A stretch of DNA of 32,414 nucleotides from Candidatus Rokuibacteriota bacterium (GCA_016179875.1 JACPCH010000209.1:1-32414), one strand, 5' to 3'; shown: positions 1 through 7,538, numbered from the stretch's first letter. Notes: generated by a model not told the origin, from the sequence alone. Numbers and translations are program-made.

Positions 1-72
1 GGCGGCGCCGGTGATGAGCCGCGGGTCTTCCGTGCGCCGGACCGCGGCGCCCATGAGTCTCGGAGTCGTCAT
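1..72 (-). CDS. Molybdopterin-binding subunit of a xanthine dehydrogenase/CO dehydrogenase-type hydroxylase (N-terminus only)
   Basis: On the minus strand an ATG at 70-72 opens 24 codons that run off the left edge. The residues include GAAVRRTEDPRLITG. An R-x-x-D-P-R-L-(L/I)-T-G segment near the N-terminus is typical of the large molybdenum-cofactor subunit of xanthine dehydrogenase, aldehyde oxidase and CoxL-type hydroxylases, where it is usually followed by G-x-(A/G)-R-(Y/F)-V-D-D. A purine-rich GGAGAGG lies just upstream of the ATG as a ribosome binding site. Only about 3% of the expected protein is visible, so the substrate cannot be guessed. The gene is divergent from the sirtuin gene and shares the 84-bp gap 73-156 with it. 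Confidence 0.6.
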   Translation of the reverse strand, partial: MTTPRLMGAAVRRTEDPRLITGAA

Positions 73-118
73 GTGGGGTCCTCTCCGGGGCGCAGGATAC
101 CCTACTTCTGCGGCGAGC

Positions 119-147
119 TTACCGCAACGGCCGGTCTCGGGTAGACT
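119..147 (+). promoter_or_regulatory. Candidate near-leaderless promoter of the sirtuin gene
   Basis: A -10-like TAGACT (142-147) lies 17 bp after a weak -35-like TTACCG (119-124). The ATG at 157 is only 9 nt after the -10, so a transcript starting about 7 nt downstream would have almost no leader. No good Shine-Dalgarno precedes the ATG. This is motif matching by eye. Confidence 0.3.
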
Positions 148-156
148 CTCTCCGGC

Positions 157-903
157 ATGACCGACCTCGCGACCGCCCGGCAGTGGATCGGCGCCGCCGA
201 GCGCATCGTGGCGCTCACGGGCGCCGGCATCTCGACCGAGTCCGGCATCCCCGACTTCCGCGGGCCCCAGGGGCTCTGGACCCGGAACCCCGAGGCCGAG
301 AAGATGGCGACGCTCCAGCACTACGTGGCCGACCCCGAGGTGCGCAAGCGCGCCTGGAAGAACCGGGTGCAGATGCTCGGGCGCGACCCGAAGCCGAACG
401 CCGGCCACCGCGCGCTGGTCGCGCTCGAGCGCCGGGGCGCGCTCCACACGCTCATCACCCAAAACGTGGACGGGCTCCACCAGCTCGCGGGCTCCTCGCC
501 CGGGATCGTCGTCGAGATCCACGGCACGATGCGCGAGGTGGTGTGCCTCGACTGCGGCGAGCGCGCCCCGACGGAGCGCGTGCTGGCGCGCCTGACCGCC
601 GGCGAGGAGGACCCGCCGTGCCAGAGCTGCGGCGGCATCCTCAAGTCCGCGACGATCTCGTTCGGCCAGGGCCTCGTGGCCGAGGACCTCCGGCGCGCCG
701 AGCGCGCCGCGCGCCAGTGCGACCTGATGCTGGCCGTCGGCACCAAGCTCTCGGTGTGGCCGATCGCGGGCGTGGTGCCGCTGGCGAAGGAGGCCGGCGC
801 GCGCGTCGTGATCGTCAACGCCGAGCCGACCGAGATGGACGAGCTGGCCGACGCGGTGCTGCGCGGCCCGATCGGCGAGCTGCTGCCGCGCCTCGCCGGC
901 TAG
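157..903 (+). CDS. cobB: Sir2-family NAD-dependent protein deacylase
   Basis: The 248-residue protein is a complete class III (sirtuin) deacylase. It removes acetyl or other acyl groups from protein lysines, consuming NAD+ and releasing nicotinamide and O-acyl-ADP-ribose. Visible motifs are the NAD-binding GAGISTESGIPDFRG (about 22-36), TQNVDGLH (101-108), the catalytic histidine in EIHGT (H122), and a structural zinc site made by two CxxC pairs (C130/C133 and C155/C158). The tail carries the usual NAxP-type segment (VNAEPTEMD). E. coli CobB has Tyr-x-x-Arg (Y92/R95) for succinyl-lysine. Here the aligned stretch reads W-K-N-R, so the Tyr is replaced by Trp and desuccinylase activity is doubtful. 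The next gene begins 1 nt after the stop, suggesting co-transcription. Family assignment is secure; targets are unknown. Confidence 0.93.
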   Translation: MTDLATARQWIGAAERIVALTGAGISTESGIPDFRGPQGLWTRNPEAEKMATLQHYVADPEVRKRAWKNRVQMLGRDPKPNAGHRALVALERRGALHTLITQNVDGLHQLAGSSPGIVVEIHGTMREVVCLDCGERAPTERVLARLTAGEEDPPCQSCGGILKSATISFGQGLVAEDLRRAERAARQCDLMLAVGTKLSVWPIAGVVPLAKEAGARVVIVNAEPTEMDELADAVLRGPIGELLPRLAG

Positions 904-904
904 C

Positions 905-1658
905 ATGAACGCGATCGCCGCCGTCGCCGCGCTCGACTCGCGCGCGACGCGCCTGGTGACCCCGGGCGGCTCCGGGACGATGGTCTGGCGCGCGTGGGGC
1001 GAGGGCCGGCCGCTCGTGCTCCTGCACGGCGCCGCGGGCTCGTGGACCCACTGGCTCCCCCGAGCCTCACACCGCCGCCCAGCTCGCCGACCTCGTCGGC
1101 GCGGGCCTCGACCGTCTGGTCCCGCCGCCCGCGCCGCTCGACCTCGCCGGGTTCTCGATGGGCGGCATCATCGCGGGGCTCGTCGCCGCCCGGCTGGGCG
1201 CGCGCGTCCGGACGCTCGTGCTGATCGGTCCGAATGGCATGGCCCTGCGCCACGCGACGCCCGCGCTCCGGCGCGGGCGCCCCGGCCTGACGCCCGACGA
1301 GATCCGCGAGACGCACTGCGAGAATCTGAGAATCCTGATGCTCGCCGATCCGGCGGCGGCGGACGACCTCGCGGTGCACCTCCAGATGGAGAACGTGCGC
1401 CGCGCGCGCTTCAAGTCGGGCGGCATCCCCGAGTCGGATGCGCTCCTGCGCGCGCTGCCCGCCGTGAGCGCGCGGATCGCCGGGGTGTGGGGCGAGCGCG
1501 ACGCCTTCGCCGCGCCGTACCTCGACGACCGTCGGCACACCCTCGCCCGGTTCCGGCCGGACCTCGAGTTCTGTATCATCGAGGGCGCCGGCCACTGGGT
1601 CGTCTACGAGGCGGCCGAGCGCGTCAACGCCGTCCTGCTGGCCCTGCTGGACCGCTGA
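905..1658 (+). pseudogene. Alpha/beta-fold hydrolase, frameshifted by an internal deletion
   Basis: The first frame (ATG 905) encodes an N-terminus ending with the oxyanion-loop signature VLLHGAAGSWTHWL (around 1016-1058). The match then jumps to another frame, which continues QLADLVGAG...LDLAGFSMGG (nucleophile elbow, serine codon about 1152), the acid GVWGERD (about 1490) and the histidine GAGHWV (about 1590), ending at the TGA at 1656-1658. A normal family member has roughly 20 residues between HGxxGSWxHW and this region, including the strand with the PDLPGxGxS motif. Those residues are absent, and the frame shift implies a loss of 3n+2 nt (for example about 62). All three catalytic residues survive, but the protein cannot be made as one chain. 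This is either a real lesion or an assembly deletion. It directly follows the sirtuin gene. Confidence 0.8.
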
Positions 1659-1691
1659 GCGGCGCGCACCCGCGGGGAGGGCACACGCACC

Positions 1692-3632
1692 ATGCCGGTC
1701 GTCGCGTTCGACGTGAGGCTCCGCCGCCCGCTCGCCGGTGCCACGCCCTTCGGCGCCGCGGGCCCGTACGAGGAGCTGAAGGGCGCGCTGCGCTTCACGC
1801 TGGACCCCAAGCACGCCGCCAACGCGCGCCTCACGGACGTCGAGCGGGCGCCGCGCGACGCCGGGGGCCGCGTCTCCTTCGAGTCCGACGTCTCGCTCCT
1901 CCTGCCCGTGGATCGCGCGCGCTGCAGCGGGCGCCTGCTGCTCGACGTCGTCAACCGCGGCAACACCGTCGCCGTCCCGAATTTCAACCGCGCGACGCGC
2001 CCGGTGTTCCGGCCCGGCGGCGATCCCGACCCGCCGATCGACGCCGGCGACGGGTTCCTGATGCGCCGCGGCTTCGTCGTGCTCTCGTGCGGCTGGCAGG
2101 GCGATCTCCCGGCGCTGCCGGGGCTCCTCGGATTCCGCGGCCCCGAGGCGCTTGCGCCCGACGGCGGCCGGCTCATCGGCCGCGTGTACACGGAGCTCCA
2201 GGCCTGCGACGACGCGCCGTGTCTCCTGCTCTCCGACCGCGGCCACGAGCCCTACCCCGCGGCCGACCTCGACGAGCGTGACGCGCTCCTGACCGTGCAG
2301 GATCAGCCCGACGCCGAGCCACGGCTGATCCCGCGCACGCGCTGGGGCTTCGCGCGCGTCGCGGACGGGTGCGTCGTGCCGGATCCGCGTCACGTGTGGC
2401 TCGAGGATGGTTTCGAGCGCGGCCGGCTCTACCACGTCACCTACACGGCGGCCGGCGCGGCGGTGCGCGGGCTCGGCCTGGCGGCGCTGCGCGACGCCGT
2501 CGCGTGGCTCAAGCACGGCACCGAGCGCGAGGGCAATCCGGCGGCGGGCGCGCTCGGCTGGGCCTACGCCTACGGCCGCTCGCAGACCGGGCGCCTGCTG
2601 CGGACGTACGTCTTCGACGACCTGAACCTCGACGAGCAGGGGCGCGAGGCGCTCGACGGGATCCTCGCCAACGTCGCGGGCGGCATGCGCGGCGAGTTCA
2701 ACCAGCGCTTCGGCCAGAACTCGAAGGACCGGCCCCACATGATGCGTCACGTCGAGCCCTCGACCGACGACGAGCTGCACCGGCGCCTGAACGCGCGCCG
2801 GAGCCCGCTCAAGGTCTTCTACACGAACACCGCGGCCGAGTACCACCGCGGCGACGCCTCGCTCGTCCACACCGACCCCGACGCCGCGCGCGACGCCGCC
2901 CACGGCCCCTGCGTGCGCGTCTACCACTTCGCGGGCACCGAGCACGGGCTCGGCGTCTGGCCCCCGTCGGATTCCCAGCCGGCGCCGGCCGACCCGTCGG
3001 GCGCGGTCGAGCGGGCGCAGCACCTGCGCGGCACGCTCGACTACGCGCGCCTGCTCCGCGCGTGCCTCGTGAACCTCGACCGCTGGGTCGTGGACGGCGT
3101 CGCGCCGCCGCCGAGCCGCCACCCGCGCCTCGCCGACGGCACCGCCGTGCCGCCCGCCACCCTCCGTCCCGTGTTCGACGCGATCCCCGCCGCGCGCTAC
3201 CCGCGCCATCACGCGCTCCCGCGCCGGCTCGACTGGGGCACGCTGCCGCCGGGCCCGGGTCCGGCGTACGGCTCGCGCGTGTCGGCCGTGGACGCCGACG
3301 GCAACGAGGTGGCCGGCATTCGCCTGCCCGAGCTGGCCGTGCCGCTCGCGACCCACACCGGCTGGAACCTGCGCCATCCCGACATCGGCGGCGCCGAGCA
3401 GCTCCTGGTCTTCGCGGGGGCGACCCTGCCGTTTCCGCGGACGCGCGCCGAGCGCGAGGCCGCCGGCGATCCGCGGCCGTCCCTCGAGGAGCGCTACGCC
3501 TCCCGCGACGAGTATCTGCGTCGCGTGCGCGAGGCGGCGCGCGCGCTCGGGGCGGAGCGCTACCTGCTGGAGGAGGACGTGGCGCTGTCGGTCGCGATCG
3601 CGGCGAAGCTCTGGGACTACTGGAGGGCGTGA
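1692..3632 (+). CDS. Large alpha/beta hydrolase domain protein (PF20091-like)
   Basis: A complete 646-residue protein resembling the family annotated simply as 'alpha/beta hydrolase domain-containing protein' (PF20091 type). It starts with the typical N-terminus (PVVAFDVRLRRPLAGATPFG, GPYEELKG), contains LLDVVNRGN (about 77-85) and FVVLSCGWQGD, and has a nucleophile-type motif YGRSQTGRLLR (about 295-305; Ser likely catalytic). These proteins are probably esterases or lactonases acting on unidentified substrates, and are common in soil bacteria. I see no signal peptide, so it is probably cytoplasmic. The ATG at 1692 follows a short GGGGAGGG purine tract at 1674-1681. It sits 33 bp after the broken hydrolase and may share its transcript. 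The fold assignment is good; the reaction is unknown. Confidence 0.75.
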   Translation: MPVVAFDVRLRRPLAGATPFGAAGPYEELKGALRFTLDPKHAANARLTDVERAPRDAGGRVSFESDVSLLLPVDRARCSGRLLLDVVNRGNTVAVPNFNRATRPVFRPGGDPDPPIDAGDGFLMRRGFVVLSCGWQGDLPALPGLLGFRGPEALAPDGGRLIGRVYTELQACDDAPCLLLSDRGHEPYPAADLDERDALLTVQDQPDAEPRLIPRTRWGFARVADGCVVPDPRHVWLEDGFERGRLYHVTYTAAGAAVRGLGLAALRDAVAWLKHGTEREGNPAAGALGWAYAYGRSQTGRLLRTYVFDDLNLDEQGREALDGILANVAGGMRGEFNQRFGQNSKDRPHMMRHVEPSTDDELHRRLNARRSPLKVFYTNTAAEYHRGDASLVHTDPDAARDAAHGPCVRVYHFAGTEHGLGVWPPSDSQPAPADPSGAVERAQHLRGTLDYARLLRACLVNLDRWVVDGVAPPPSRHPRLADGTAVPPATLRPVFDAIPAARYPRHHALPRRLDWGTLPPGPGPAYGSRVSAVDADGNEVAGIRLPELAVPLATHTGWNLRHPDIGGAEQLLVFAGATLPFPRTRAEREAAGDPRPSLEERYASRDEYLRRVREAARALGAERYLLEEDVALSVAIAAKLWDYWRA

Positions 3633-3701
3633 TGGGACTCCTTGTGGATGGACGACCACCCGCCTGATCGCCCTCGGGCCACTCTCGCAACTCCACCGGC
3701 C

Positions 3702-3782
3702 TTGACATGCGCGGCGGCGCGGTGCCATGTTCGTCCGCGTGCCGCTGGACGGGGGGAAGGGTGTCTCCGCCCCCGAACATGG
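3702..3782 (+). promoter_or_regulatory. Candidate promoter and inverted repeat ahead of the 3792 gene
   Basis: The gap 3633-3791 holds a perfect -35-type TTGACA (3702-3707), with only a weak -10 (CATGTT, 3726-3731) after it. It also holds a perfect 9-bp inverted repeat, CCATGTTCG (3725-3733) against CGAACATGG (3774-3782), with a G-run/C-run nested inside (about 3751-3755 with 3770-3774). The stem ends 9 nt before the ATG, so it could be an operator or a leader stem-loop controlling translation. No regulator is identifiable. Confidence 0.3.
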
Positions 3783-3791
3783 GGCCGGTGT

Positions 3792-5000
3792 ATGCCACTG
3801 ATCCTGGGAATCCAAACGTGGACGCTGCTGATCCTGGCGATCCTTCTGCCGATCCGTGTCGCCTGGGCGCTCGGGCCGAACACCGCGCGGGCGCTGACGC
3901 AGCCGCAAGACGGTTACCGCTGGGAGCAGCTGATCTACGAGGACAAGATTCGATTCCTCTACAATCCGGATGATTTCCAGGCCGGCGGCGACGTGGCGCG
4001 CGTTCTCGTGGTCGACCGTACTCAGGGACGGGTCAAGATCCTTTGGGATCGCAGCGAGTTCGTTCAGCCGCCGCTCAACCGGAAGAGCATCAACGTTGGG
4101 AAGAACGAGTTCATCGTCACCATCCCGGCGGACGCGCGGTCAGGAGAGTATCCGTTCATCGTCACGCTCGACTGCGCGACGGCGACATGCCCGCCGGGGA
4201 CGTTTTACGTTCCCGTGAAGAACGACGACGACCAGATCCTCTCGGTCGCGCACGAAACCCACGTCGCGACGATCTTCGGTGGCAAGGCAGTCAACCTTGC
4301 CCAATTCAAGGCACTCACGAGCTCGTACAAGATCTTCGGGACCCGCATCTCCATCGATCCCGCGCAAGCCGACCGCGGCTTCACTCTCGCTCTGGTGCAG
4401 AGCGGGGGCACGCCGGTCAACGAGATCCAGGCGATCCGTCCGGGCCGCCCGCATCCGCAATATATCGAGCTGCGGCGGAGTAATTGGGTGCGCGGCGTCC
4501 TTGACTATGTCGACAACGACTGGACCGGCAAGACAAAGCCGCTATTGGTGGTGTACGAATACATCGATCAGTATGGTCGCGACTGGACGCTGCGACAACC
4601 GGTTGCGATCGAGCTCTACATGCCAGTGCTGTCTCGGATCGTGTGGACTGTCGTCTTGCTGATCGTCGGAGCAATCATCGGCGTCATCGCTCGGTTCGTG
4701 TTGGGTACTGTGGTGACGAAGTTCAGCCTGGAGACAAGCGTCGCCGAGATCGGGTCGTCAGCCTTGCTGGCCCTGGTGTTCTGCGTGCTCGGGGTGCTGC
4801 TCGGCGTTCGCCTGCAACCGGTCGGTGCCTTCGAGCTCAGCTTCACCAACCTCAAGGGCGTGCTGCTGATCGGCGTCCTGGCGGGGTTCATGCCGGACGT
4901 GTTGCGACGGATGATTGACGGCTGGTTTCCGAAAAAGGGCGACGACAAGAAGGTGCCACCCGCCACGAGTTCCCCCGGAACCACCGCGGCAACCAGCTAG
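3792..5000 (+). CDS. Membrane-anchored protein of unknown function with a large exported domain
   Basis: A 402-residue protein I do not recognise. I start it at the ATG at 3792 because it opens a hydrophobic signal or anchor (LTLLILAILLP-type core, A-x-A-like RVAWA at about 22-26). An upstream in-frame ATG would add 50 unlikely residues. Residues about 30-270 form a soluble, probably exported domain with no motif I can name. It contains two cysteines close together (DCATATC). The C-terminal part has about three hydrophobic helices (about 280-305, 315-338, 352-370) and a basic, Ser/Thr-rich tail. Base composition is lower than around it: 34 of 60 bases are G/C at 4561-4620, against well over 70% in most neighbouring genes. 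This suggests acquisition by transfer. It converges on the SCO1664-type gene. Confidence 0.7.
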   Translation: MPLILGIQTWTLLILAILLPIRVAWALGPNTARALTQPQDGYRWEQLIYEDKIRFLYNPDDFQAGGDVARVLVVDRTQGRVKILWDRSEFVQPPLNRKSINVGKNEFIVTIPADARSGEYPFIVTLDCATATCPPGTFYVPVKNDDDQILSVAHETHVATIFGGKAVNLAQFKALTSSYKIFGTRISIDPAQADRGFTLALVQSGGTPVNEIQAIRPGRPHPQYIELRRSNWVRGVLDYVDNDWTGKTKPLLVVYEYIDQYGRDWTLRQPVAIELYMPVLSRIVWTVVLLIVGAIIGVIARFVLGTVVTKFSLETSVAEIGSSALLALVFCVLGVLLGVRLQPVGAFELSFTNLKGVLLIGVLAGFMPDVLRRMIDGWFPKKGDDKKVPPATSSPGTTAATS

Positions 5001-5060
5001 ACGCCTACCGGACGCGCGGTATCACTTCCGCCTCGAGCGCTCGGCGCCGACTGGCGCGCG

Positions 5061-5714
5061 TCAGACCAGCGGCCAGGGGTAGCGGTGGCCGCCCGCCTCC
5101 GCCGGGAACTCGCCGGCCTTGACCACGGCGCGCGCCCGCGCCAGCAGCGCCTTCGGCTCCCCGGGCGCCAGCAGCGCCGCGAGCGGCTCGGGCGGGCCCG
5201 CCTTCACGAGCCGCCGGAGATCGTCGAGCAGCGCCGGCGGGATCGCCGCGCCGCCGAACTCCCAGATCACGGTCCGGAGCTTGGGCTCCACGTGGAAGCA
5301 GAGGCCGTTGTCGATCGCCCAGATCGCGCCGGCGGCGTCGAGCAGGCAGTGGCCGGCCTTGCGGTCGGCGTTGTTGGCGACGAGGTCGAAGACGCAGATC
5401 CGCTGGAGCTGCGCGTGGTGCGCGGGTTCCTCGAGGAGCGAGAAGTAGTGCCGCTCGAAGTCGGCCTCGACGAAGAGCTGGAGCGCGCCCGCGCCGTAGG
5501 GGCCCTCGCGCGCGACGGTCGGCGGCACGCAGCCCCAGCCGAGCGCCTCCGACAGGAGGTACGCGGCCAGCTCGCGCTTCCAGAGCCCCGGCGGGAAGTC
5601 CCAGAGCGGGCGCTCGCCGCGGGCCGGCTTGTAGATCGCGAGCGCCGTCGTGGCGCCGTGCTCGAGCTCCACCAGCAGCGTCACGTTGCTGCTCCCCGGC
5701 ATCCGGCCCCTCAC
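5061..5714 (-). CDS. SCO1664-family protein (PI3/4-kinase/HipA-like fold), trio gene 3
   Basis: Matches the TIGR03843/SCO1664 family, which is distantly related to phosphatidylinositol 3/4-kinases and HipA. Its phosphoryl acceptor is unknown. Numbered from the GTG at 5714: ATP-lysine candidate in AIYKP (K29), WKRELAAY (about 45-52), the catalytic-loop-like NNADRKAGH (114-122, D117) and a metal-binding IDNGLCF (134-140, D135). GTG 5714 is the only usual start codon, but family-like sequence (EALELLARGAIRV) continues upstream. It reaches an ACG at 5760-5762 with an SD-like GGGGGAG 7 nt before it, inside the end of the DUF3090 gene, so the true protein is probably 233 rather than 217 residues. 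This is the last gene of the trio operon. Family confident, reaction unknown. Confidence 0.85.
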   Translation of the reverse strand: MRGRMPGSSNVTLLVELEHGATTALAIYKPARGERPLWDFPPGLWKRELAAYLLSEALGWGCVPPTVAREGPYGAGALQLFVEADFERHYFSLLEEPAHHAQLQRICVFDLVANNADRKAGHCLLDAAGAIWAIDNGLCFHVEPKLRTVIWEFGGAAIPPALLDDLRRLVKAGPPEPLAALLAPGEPKALLARARAVVKAGEFPAEAGGHRYPWPLV

Positions 5715-5748
5715 GCGGATCGCGCCGCGCGCGAGGAGCTCGAGCGCC

Positions 5749-6270
5749 TCAGCGGACGACGTGGCCGTTCTCCCCCGGGCACACGTGGCCGCCGGGGTCC
5801 TTGGCGCGCCCGCACGTCCGGCACACCGGCCGCCCGGCCTTCATCAGGCTCTCCGCGCGCTCGACGAACGCCACCGCCTGCGCGCGCGTGATCCGGACGC
5901 GCGCCGTCGCCGGCTCCGGCTCCGCCGGCGCCGCCGCGCCCTCCTCGGCCTCCTCGCGGAACTCGCGCAGCTCGACGACGATGCGGTCGCGCGCCTCGTC
6001 CCAGCCGACGCCGATCGCGCCGACGGCCCACGCGGCGTCGAGGGGCTCGAGCAGCGCCGTCTCCGCCGGCGGCGCCTCGGTGGTCTTCGGCAGCCGCGCC
6101 AGCAACGCCTGGAGGTAGGTGGCGAGGCCGCGCACCATTTCCTTCTCGCACTTCAGCGTGACGAGCCGGGGCTGCTCGCGCGCCTGGAAGTAAAACACGC
6201 GCTCGCCCGGCGGGCCGACGGCGCCCGCGGTGAAGTGGTCCGGCGCCTCCAGCTCGAACGACGGGCTCAT
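5749..6270 (-). CDS. DUF3090 family protein, trio gene 2
   Basis: A 173-residue protein of the DUF3090/TIGR03847 family. Hallmarks are the N-terminal PDHFTAGAVGPPGERVFY-type sheet segment (about 10-27), FQAREQPR, and KCEKEMVRGLATYLQ (about 40-54). The middle is acidic (EEAEEGAAAPAEPEP). The C-terminus has a compact Cys/His cluster, CRTCG...HVCPGENGH (last 25 residues), which looks like a zinc ribbon. In Actinobacteria this family almost always sits between a histidine phosphatase and a SCO1664-type kinase-like protein, exactly as here. The ATG overlaps the phosphatase stop by ATGA (6267-6270), and the end overlaps the probable start of the kinase-like gene. The function is not known. An adaptor or substrate-carrier role between kinase and phosphatase is inference. 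Confidence 0.88.
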   Translation of the reverse strand: MSPSFELEAPDHFTAGAVGPPGERVFYFQAREQPRLVTLKCEKEMVRGLATYLQALLARLPKTTEAPPAETALLEPLDAAWAVGAIGVGWDEARDRIVVELREFREEAEEGAAAPAEPEPATARVRITRAQAVAFVERAESLMKAGRPVCRTCGRAKDPGGHVCPGENGHVVR

Positions 6271-6896
6271 CGGCGGATCAGCGCGGTGAGGTCGCCGTCC
6301 ACGGAGTTGACGGTGAGCACGATCGGCCCCTCGGCGCGGTAGACGATGGCGCTGGCCGAGGCGGGCGCGATCAGGATGCGCTGGAAGAGGTCGAGCGCCG
6401 TGCCGAGGGCGTGGGCGACGGCCGCCTTGATCGGGTCGGCGTGCGAGACGGCGACCAGCGTCGCGCCCGGGTGGCGCGCGACGAGCCGCGCGAGCGCGCC
6501 GGTGACGCGCGTCTGCATGGCCGGAAACGACTCGCCGCCGGGGAATCCGAAGCCGCTCGGATGGCGCTGGATCGCGGCCCACTCGGGCTTCCGCCGCGCC
6601 CGCCAGAGCGGCAGGCCCGTCCACGCGCCGATGTCCACTTCGGCGAGGTCACGCTCGATCCGGAGGCCCACGCCGAGCGCGCGGGCGATGGGCGCCGCCG
6701 TCTCGCGCGCGCGCTCGAGCGGCGAGGCGTACACGGCGGCCACGCGCGGCAGCGCCGCGATCCGCCGCGCCATGGCCTCGGCCTGCCGCCGCCCGTCGTC
6801 CGAGAGGTGCAGGCCCGGCGCGCGGCCGGGCAGCACCTTGCCCGTCGTCGGGGTGAGCCCGTGGCGCACGAGAAGGACGAGGGTGGATTTCGGCAT
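6267..6896 (-). CDS. Histidine phosphatase (MSMEG_4193-type, phosphoglycerate-mutase superfamily), trio gene 1
   Basis: A 209-residue protein with the phosphohistidine motif LVRHG (R11-H12-G13), HLSDDGRRQA, the catalytic acid region SPLERARETA, and a second active-site histidine in AVSHADPIKAAVAHALG, followed by LDLFQRI. That last combination is typical of the TIGR03848 (MSMEG_4193) subfamily rather than cobalamin or glycolytic phosphatases. It should hydrolyse a phosphomonoester. The substrate is unknown but is plausibly made by the kinase-like third gene. The reading frame stays open to 7511, but the ATG at 6894-6896 fits the family N-terminus. It starts the trio operon, divergent from the DinB gene with a 48-bp shared promoter region containing ATACACT/AGTGTAT. 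Confidence 0.88.
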   Translation of the reverse strand: MPKSTLVLLVRHGLTPTTGKVLPGRAPGLHLSDDGRRQAEAMARRIAALPRVAAVYASPLERARETAAPIARALGVGLRIERDLAEVDIGAWTGLPLWRARRKPEWAAIQRHPSGFGFPGGESFPAMQTRVTGALARLVARHPGATLVAVSHADPIKAAVAHALGTALDLFQRILIAPASASAIVYRAEGPIVLTVNSVDGDLTALIRR

Positions 6897-6944
6897 CGGC
6901 TCGTCGCAGGATACACTACCGGACGCGACCAAGGAGGAGACGCC

Positions 6945-7481
6945 ATGCTGACCGCCGTCGAGTTCGTCCACGGAGGACTGAAGCACCTGCACGCGGCACT
7001 CGACAAGACGCTCGCCGAGCTGACGCCGGAGCAGCTCCACACGGTGCCCGCCGGGCATCCGAAGGCCAACACGATCGCGTGGAACCTCTGGCACGTGGCA
7101 CGCACCGAGGACAACGTCGTGCGCTTCGTGCTCCAGAACCGCCGGCCGACGGTGTGGCAGGAGGGCGGCTACGCCGAGACGCTCGGGCTGCCGCCGGTGG
7201 CCCAGGGCACGGGCATGCCGACGGCCGAGGCGCAGGCCCTGCGCCTCAAGGACGTCCCGCTCTTCCGCGAGTACGCGCAGAAGGTGTGGGCCAGCACCGA
7301 CGACTTCCTGGCGACGACCGACCCATCCGCCCTCGAGACGAAGGTGACCGTCAAGTTCGTCGGCGAGCTGCCCGCGGTCCAGGCCCTCGGCCAGATCTGC
7401 CTGACCCACGCGATGGCCCACGCGGGCGAGATCGACCTGGCGCGCACGCTCCTCGGCCTGCCCACGGTGCGCGGCGTTTGA
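6945..7481 (+). CDS. DinB family protein (metal-dependent, YfiT/DinB four-helix bundle)
   Basis: A 178-residue DinB-superfamily protein. These are four-helix bundles that bind a divalent metal through three histidines and often act as thiol-dependent transferases (mycothiol, bacillithiol, glutathione). Visible histidines are in WNLWHVARTEDNVVR (His about 46-50) and the C-terminal HAMAHAGEIDLAR pair (HxxxHxGEI, about 156-164). N-terminal FVHGGLKHLHAALD supplies the first helix. A strong Shine-Dalgarno AAGGAGGA (6931-6938) precedes the ATG by 6 nt. It is divergent from the trio operon. In Actinobacteria that trio lies near mycothiol genes, so a thiol-transferase neighbour is suggestive but unproven. 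Confidence 0.85.
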   Translation: MLTAVEFVHGGLKHLHAALDKTLAELTPEQLHTVPAGHPKANTIAWNLWHVARTEDNVVRFVLQNRRPTVWQEGGYAETLGLPPVAQGTGMPTAEAQALRLKDVPLFREYAQKVWASTDDFLATTDPSALETKVTVKFVGELPAVQALGQICLTHAMAHAGEIDLARTLLGLPTVRGV

Positions 7482-7486
7482 GAACA

Positions 7487-7510
7487 TGGGGGGCCTCGAC
7501 GGGCCCCCCA
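7487..7510. terminator. Perfect GC stem-loop between convergent genes
   Basis: TGGGGGGCC (7487-7495) pairs perfectly with GGCCCCCCA (7502-7510) around a 6-nt loop. It lies 5 nt after the DinB stop and 28 nt beyond the fadJ-type stop on the other strand. There is no T-tract on either side, so termination may be weak or the hairpin may mainly protect 3' ends. Confidence 0.55.
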
Positions 7511-7538
7511 ATCCCCCCAGCGCTCGCGCGCGGCCCGG

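Noticed and set aside
157-1658. SIR2 plus hydrolase as an antiphage defence system
   Set aside because: The sirtuin is a standard 248-residue zinc-binding deacylase, not a defence-type SIR2 NADase fusion. The hydrolase neighbour is a broken metabolic-type enzyme.
900-3908. A 1002-codon open frame on the minus strand
   Set aside because: It is antisense to clear genes, strongly Arg/Ala/Gly/Pro-biased and without any motif. It is a by-product of very high GC.
5001-5060. Terminator between the convergent genes at 5.0 kb
   Set aside because: Only a 5-bp TACCG/CGGTA stem (about 5006-5022) is present, with no T-tract; too weak to annotate.
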